DNA of 64,000 nucleotides. It comes from Areca catechu. Its lineage: Eukaryota > Streptophyta > Magnoliopsida > Arecales > Arecaceae. The translations under genes were made by a program, and so were the position numbers. The stretch lies in the NCBI GenBank assembly GCA_021397845.1, contig CM038052.1, forward strand, positions 146,624,854 to 146,688,853, given 5' to 3'. Of this stretch, positions 58,805 through 64,000 are shown one piece after another. The notes beneath the pieces were generated by a model, which was not told the origin of the DNA, did not search any database, and saw only the letters and a list, made by a program, of their open reading frames with translations. Positions within the stretch are counted from its first letter, which is position 1; every line of letters starts with the position of its first letter.

Positions 58805-59379
58805 CTAAGTTACAAGTAAGAAAGGATCCTCCCTAGCAGCACTCCCGGAAGTAGCTGGGGGAGCTCTAGTCCTTCTTTCAGGTGGGCTTCCTGGGAAGGA
58901 GGATGGCAGTGCCTCCATCTCTACGGGCTTGTTCTCCCCAAGAAGTCGTCGGGTCTCTAGAGCCCGACATCGATTCCACCTGGAGGATGTGGGTACCTTT
59001 TCATGAGTGAACATCTGAGGAAGGGGTACAATGATGCATCCTTCTTGACCGCTCCATCCTTCTTGGATTTCACCAATCTGGTGATTCCAAGCTTAGCTAT
59101 GGCCGCTCCTCGTCAGGCCACTCTCAGTAGTGCCGCGGCAATCGCGGCCTTCTCCACGGTGACTGCAACCACCGTCATCCCCTCATTTAGTCGCATGACC
59201 GGGCACACGCAGGAGGTTTGCAGGTGAGCTGCTTCCATCACATAAATAGCCACCTTTCCTGCCTCTTGGGGCCTCTCCACTTTCTCCTCCTTCAGGAAAA
59301 TCTCGAGCTTAGTGAACTTATTCTCCGACCGGGATGCCCCCGCCCGGATGCTAGCCGGACATCTCAAGAGAAGCATCAG
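58805..59379 (-). pseudogene. Tat-2 antisense ORF 2 remnant
   Basis: On the minus strand the frame ending at 59113 encodes FTKLEIFLKEEKVERPQEAG, a charged stretch, then an Ala/Val-rich segment (VAVTVEKAAIAAALLRVA). A second, frame-shifted part at 58805-59014 ends PATSGSAAREDPFLLVT. I recognise no domain. It is split by the LTR at 59380, and its upstream part probably lies in 61120-61560. A second antisense frame near the 3' LTR fits the layout described for some Tat elements. Confidence 0.45.
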
Positions 59380-61114
59380 TGGTGCGGGCACCAGACTCAG
59401 AAGAAGACTTCAGAGCTCCATCTGGATCTCTGATTAACCTTGCCCGAAAAAAATTAGGGTTTTTGGTTTGTAATAAGAGTTGACTAGATCAACTCAATTT
59501 AGCTTGAGTCTACATTACCTGCATTTTATTTTGTTGAGTCATGTTGACTCAGTAGTGGACTAGGGTTTCAACCTGGGGTGTTACATTTTCTCCCAAGACC
59601 AAGCAAGTGGACACCACACTCCCAGCCACACTCCCAGCCACATGCCAGAGTCCAGGAGGCGCCACATCTCCATCCAGTATGCCTTGGTCCCCACACCACA
59701 AGAAAGCAGGTCCCTTCTTTCATGCACCACTTGGGAGAGAAATCCATCAAGATACCTCAATCCAAGGAGGAGCCAACTTCTTTCCAGATAAACCCAAGCC
59801 AGGATGGCAAGAATTTTTCTTGAAGAGAGGATCAAGGAGGTGCCCCACAATGTTCCATAAAAATCCAAGTTATAAAAGGGAAGAGAGCATGTCTTGGGGA
59901 GAAAATCAAGGAGGCACCCAAAAGTTTCCTAAAGTGCCAAAGCCATGAAAGGAAGAAGCCTAAACTTGTGGAGCAAGACTAGGAGGTGTCCAAAAGAGCC
60001 AAACCATGAAGGGAAAATCCTTGATTCATGGAGAGATACTAGGAGACACCCCCATAACCTGCCATTTGGAGCTGATTTTCAAGTTTTCTTGGAGTTTTTG
60101 GGCTGCCCACTCATGGAAGGAGTCTTGGGAAGAGAATTTGATGCCTAAAGTGTGGGTTAGTCCTATTAGTCCCACATGGAAAGTGTATGAAATTTTATTT
60201 CTTTGTTATGTCTATATATTCAACTCTATGTAACTCTTGAAAAAATCAGATGAATGAAACCAAATTTTTTTGTGAGCAAACTTTGTGTTTTCTCTCTTCC
60301 GCACTTGCATCCAGGTGTTGAGCTCCGTGAGGGAGTAAATCCGGGTTCCCCAGGAACCTTGAGGAGGTGTGAGATCTCCAAAACCCAAACCCTAGGTTAG
60401 CCACTTCTACTCCATAACCCTAGCCGCCCACCACCCACTTCAATCCACCAAACCCTAGCCTATCCCACCTCCCACGGCCTCTCTCTCCAAGTCCAGGCCG
60501 ACCACCAGCATTCAGCTACAGTCCGGATACATCAGATCCAAAGCTCTTTCCAGAGGGAGTCGAATCAGCCTTCAAGAGAATCCGGATCTCAGCGACATCA
60601 GTTTTCAAGTTCTTCGAACTGGTAAATCCTTCCTTGAGTCTCTGAATCCATCACTTGTTTTTCTTCTTCCCAGATCTTTAGTTCAGGAGAAGCCGACCCA
60701 GCCACGAGGCCAATATTGGAGGATCCATTGCGAAGATAGCCGAATCCGAGGATCCAACAATCTGCTCGAGAGAGTCCTTCCACCCAAATTCTGTGAAGAT
60801 CACTGTCTGGTTAGTAAACCATCTCTTCTCTTTATTTCTGTCCTGTTGAAAGTTCAGAGCGAAACCCTAGGTCTGGGAGTTTCTCAACCCCCAGCGATCC
60901 GTTACTTCTAAACTACTCTGATAACTTAGCTTCTTCTAAATTGTGCTTTCAATCCTTACCTAGTTTCCATCAACTTAGTTTAACTTTACTTTGAGTCGAA
61001 GCCAATTTCTGAAATAAAAAAAAAAAAAGAATTAATCTTAATTTTACTTCCGCATACGCTTCTTTGTTCTTTGTTCTGCATCATTTTTGGTATCAGAGCT
61101 TCCGTTCTGCATCA
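59380..61114 (+). mobile_element. Near-solo chromovirus LTR with priming-site scar
   Basis: A full LTR (59380-61083, TGGTGCGGGCACCAG to TTCTGCATCA) is followed by TTTTTGGTATCAGAGCT, the priming site, then a second TTCTGCATCA (61105-61114), the last bases of another LTR. The perfect duplication ATCAG flanks the whole (59375-59379 and 61115-61119). So the internal region and almost all of the second LTR are gone, but by a break just behind the priming site rather than by ordinary LTR-LTR crossover. Confidence 0.93.
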
Positions 61115-61119
61115 ATCAG

Positions 61120-61594
61120 GCAACCTCTCAGACCTGAAGCTCACTAGAAGACCTCCCTTGGCACAAGCCAGGAGAGAAGAGTCAAAGAGAAAAGGTATTG
61201 GAGAGAAGAGGATGTTCTATGAAGGCACATCCGCTTGTGCTTAAAAAGGCAAGGGATGGCCTCTATGCAACAGATCCTGCCAACCTCTCATACCGATTGA
61301 AGGTATGCACCTTATTAATTCCAGGCCAGCCAGAAGATGCCGCGTGCTAGCATCGGACGATCCATGCGCTTCGTTCTCAGAGGATTCGCATCGACCCAGG
61401 AGGAGCATTTATGGCCACCATCGGAAAGCCAAAGCACAACGAAACCCCCCATCAATAAGAAGCCGTGGTTTTTGAAGCATAGGCGCATGGAGATGTCGGT
61501 GACGTAAAGGATGCCCCAGTCCACATCAGCTTGATCATTACTCTCCACACCCTAAGCACCGCATCATCCTCCGGGCTCGAGCGTGTGGGGCATT
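61120..61594 (-). pseudogene. Tat-2 antisense ORF 2 upstream part and pre-LTR spacer
   Basis: This continues Tat-2 after the near-solo LTR. Minus-strand frames (for example 61315-61548) are short and unrecognised. The 3' LTR begins at 61595. Confidence 0.3.
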
Positions 61595-62659
61595 TGATAC
61601 GGCTGTATCCGCTGACGTGGAGTCCATCTGGATGTCAATTGTTAACCAGAAGATGGAGGTGCCACCTAAGCTTGGCGCCCGAGCAAGAAGCCAAAGTGAG
61701 CCCCCTGCCGAGGTTGAGCTCAAGCTGCCACCTAGCGTAGGAGGGAAAGCGACAGGGATTCAAATTATGGTGGGAAAGAGAGTTGCCTTCATCGAGACCT
61801 TGCCGTTGAGACAGTACAATTGATAGGCGGTAGCCCGCCGCCTGAGGCCTGCAGAGGGGGGTGCCTCACCGGAGCGCTAGGACTCCACAGGCCTCAGTTT
61901 ATACCTATCAAGAAGGAACATCCTCGTCAAGGCGCGGCGCTCCCCAGTCTACCGACTGCACCACCCACAAGTGAAAGGTCGTGCCAGAGGATTCAGACCC
62001 TGGGGCGGCCGCCTGCATGCTGGTGCTCTTCCTGGTTTCCTAAAACATGGTGACCCACCAGAACATCAGAGCCAGCAATATAACTCCCCACCTCAAAGGG
62101 GCAAACGGGAGCTCACGTGCAGTTCCCGCATCCTGCCATATATCACCCCTTGGGATTTTTCCAAAAGGGGAACATCTGGAAAGTAAGGAAGAGGTCATAC
62201 ACATTGCCTCTCCATAATAAAAACAAAGAGGGGCCTTCGAACGAAAGGAGAGCAACAAGAGGAAAAAACCAACAAGGGGTAAGAGAGGTAAAGGTTAGCA
62301 CACATAAGGGGGAGCAAGCCAGACGCAATGCTCTGGGGCTACCAGAGAATTCGTCGGAAGAATCCCACGGACACAGCCAACCCTGCTCTAGCCATCTTTC
62401 TCTATTAATACACTACACTCACTTTATTTTCTCAAATACACGACCCCCGAATATGGAAACCTCACCGGAATCCATAGAGAGAGATCTATTCCCCTGGATC
62501 GTCCACTGACTTGATCGTCGGAGTGCCCTCGCCGGAATCACTGGCCCGGGTCTCTCTTTCTTTAGCAGGGGTCCGGGAATGCGCGCAGGATCCCAGGCGA
62601 GGGGGGCGACGTCCAACACCGCACCAAAGCTACATGCCATGACGGTCCAGACGGCAACA
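61595..62659 (+). repeat. Tat-2 3' LTR
   Basis: It runs from TGATACGGCTGTATCC to ACGGCAACA and aligns with the two parts of the 5' LTR. It is followed by TATGT, the counterpart of TATAT at 29845. The divergence from the 5' LTR is obvious by eye, so the element is old. Confidence 0.88.
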
Positions 62660-63430
62660 TATGTCATAATATATTATTGTAATATCATATTATTTTTTAT
62701 TTTTTTTATTTTTTTAAAAAAATTATTAATTTTAAAAAAAATATTAATTTTTTTAATTTTTTATTAAATGATGAAGAAATCACATATTATACCTATAATT
62801 TTTATATGAAATCACATGTGCAACATGCGATTTTTTTTTTTTCATCTCATCCTAAAATGTAGTTCGAAAATATATAAGAAATGGTGCTATTAAAATAAAT
62901 ATTTAATAAAAAATATTATTAAAAAAATTCTTATAATCTATCGAGCCTGGCAGAGGGGGTCTCGAGAGCAAGTGGGAAGCTCCGTCTGAAGGTGTGCAGG
63001 GAAGCAGCGAGGGTCTCGATAGAGCAGGAATCTCGGTCTAAAGGTGTGCATGGAATCCGAGCTGCTTCTGACTGTCGGATGCATGCAGGTCAAGATCCTC
63101 GCGGTGGTTGCAGTATTCCAGTAAATATTATGATTGTGAGTGCATGGGTGTGGGTCCAAGATACTCGACAAGGCTGGAGTTGGACGGGATTTTTTTAAAA
63201 TAATATTTTTTAAAATATTATTTCCGTAATTAATGCCAGCCTAAAGATAATTATCGATTTAGGTCCATGGTATTAAAAAAAATTGAAATTACAGGTTCAA
63301 TCCATGATTTCTCCTCCATTTTTTTATTTTAAATTTTAATAAAAATTATAAAATATAAAAATTAATAAAAACTAAAAAATAAAAATTAATAATATGATAC
63401 CATAATAATTTTTTTAAATTATTATAACTT
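62660..63430. other. AT-rich flank with a small duplicated segment
   Basis: 62660-62940 is AT-rich and contains an imperfect palindrome around 62800-62835 (AAATCACATG ... CATGCGATTT). 62952-63062 holds two diverged copies of a roughly 55-bp segment (GTCTCGA...AAGGTGTGCA). 63187-63215 matches the arm of the 28926 inverted-repeat element (TTTTTTAAAATAATATTTTT). No gene is seen. Confidence 0.6.
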
Positions 63431-63439
63431 GCAATTTCG

Positions 63440-64000
63440 TAGTTTGATCGCTGATTCGGCCACCGGTCTGATAGTCAGTCCAACTCCGGTCATTGATCTG
63501 ATAGCCAGTTTGGTTGCTAGATCGGTGCCAGCCCGATCGTCGGTCTAGCTGTCAGTCCAACCACTGGTCTGACGGTCGGTCCTGGTCTGACGGTCGATCC
63601 TAGTCTGACGGTCTCCGGTCACCGATCGACTACCGGTCCGGCCACCAGGGTCTGGCCACCTGTCCAGCCGCTGGTCCTGCCATCCATACGGTCATCGATC
63701 TAGTCACCAAGATCCAGCTATCGGTTCGACCGCCGATGATCAAACCGGGGCTGGATCGGTGGCTGGACCCTGGCAACTAGATCGGTGACCATATGGGTGG
63801 CAGGAACAATGGCTGGACCGGTGGCCAGATCCTGGTGGTGGGACCGGCTGTTAGGCCGGTGGCCGGACCGACGGTCGGATTATAGCGACCGGATCAACCA
63901 TCAGACCGGTGACTGACCGTCAGATAAGTGGTCGGACTAATAGCTAGACCGGTGATCAGACTGGCACCGACCTAGCAGCCGAATATGCTGTCGGATCAAT
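63440..64000. repeat. Inverted array of degenerate 12-bp repeats (continues past the window)
   Basis: From 63440 to about 63735 units of CCGGTCTGATAG type run in one direction. From about 63740 to the end they run in the opposite direction (GGTGGCCGGACCGG), giving a large palindrome-like structure. The units are the same kind as in 29061-29600. It is probably a second, larger copy of the inverted-repeat element. Confidence 0.75.

Larger units (their letters stand above)
29850..62659 (+). mobile_element. Tat-2, old Tat-lineage Gypsy element opened by six insertions
   Basis: The 5' LTR (29850-32206) and 3' LTR (61595-62659) are homologous along their length once a solo LTR is removed, about 1.08 and 1.07 kb. 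Flanks TATAT (29845-29849) and TATGT (62660-62664) form an imperfect 5-bp duplication. Removing the six insertions with their duplications leaves about 10.1 kb with the order LTR, priming site, gag, deletion, integrase tail, array, antisense ORF 1, array, antisense ORF 2, LTR. Obvious LTR divergence marks it as much older than its insertions. Confidence 0.88.

Overview
The window is plant nuclear DNA made almost entirely of nested LTR retrotransposons. I found no convincing host gene, tRNA or rRNA. Three signs point to a land plant: priming sites of the TGGTATCAGAGC type, Copia and chromodomain Gypsy polyproteins, and Tat-type Gypsy elements with a second RNase H and antisense reading frames behind pol. 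A large monocot genome is a guess; nothing here fixes the species.

Layout. 6-1343 is the right-hand LTR of a chromovirus-like Gypsy element that begins left of the window. It sits just upstream of the gag start of Copia-1 (1365 to about 7445: gag, broken pol, one LTR). Copia-1 in turn appears to lie in the leader of Tat-1, whose decayed gag and pol run 7613-12990. Tat-1 continues with tandem arrays (13125-14380), an antisense frame (14631-16921, resuming at 26874), another array (27690-28110) and a 3' LTR (28214-28920). Copia-2 (16922-26868, minus strand, near-identical 2.4 kb LTRs, target duplication ACGCC) splits the antisense frame. Next is a terminal-inverted-repeat element filled with degenerate 12-bp repeats (28926-29740).

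The rest is one old element, Tat-2 (29850-62659, duplication TATAT/TATGT), opened by six independent insertions, each with its own 5-bp duplication. They are a solo LTR (30311-31581, GGTTT), a non-autonomous element with unequal LTRs (32226-35501, GTAGG), a non-autonomous chromovirus relative with unfamiliar reading frames (35947-41482, CAGTC/TAGTC), a nearly intact chromovirus (44535-53404, GAGTC/GAGTT), a solo Copia LTR (54771-56736, GTCCA) and a near-solo LTR carrying a priming-site scar (59380-61114, ATCAG). Removing them leaves an element of about 10.1 kb that has lost protease through most of integrase. The right edge (63440-64000) holds a second, inverted array of the 12-bp repeats.

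How the parts relate. The autonomous chromovirus encodes Gag, protease, RT/RNase H and a chromodomain integrase. The non-autonomous element at 35947 shares its leader, including a 10-bp hairpin, but not its enzymes, so it was probably mobilised in trans by such a family. The most striking unexplained signal is in the Copia-2 leader (23443-23766): four hairpins with different stems all present the same 19-nt loop, which looks like a selected RNA structure, possibly for packaging, dimerisation or translation.
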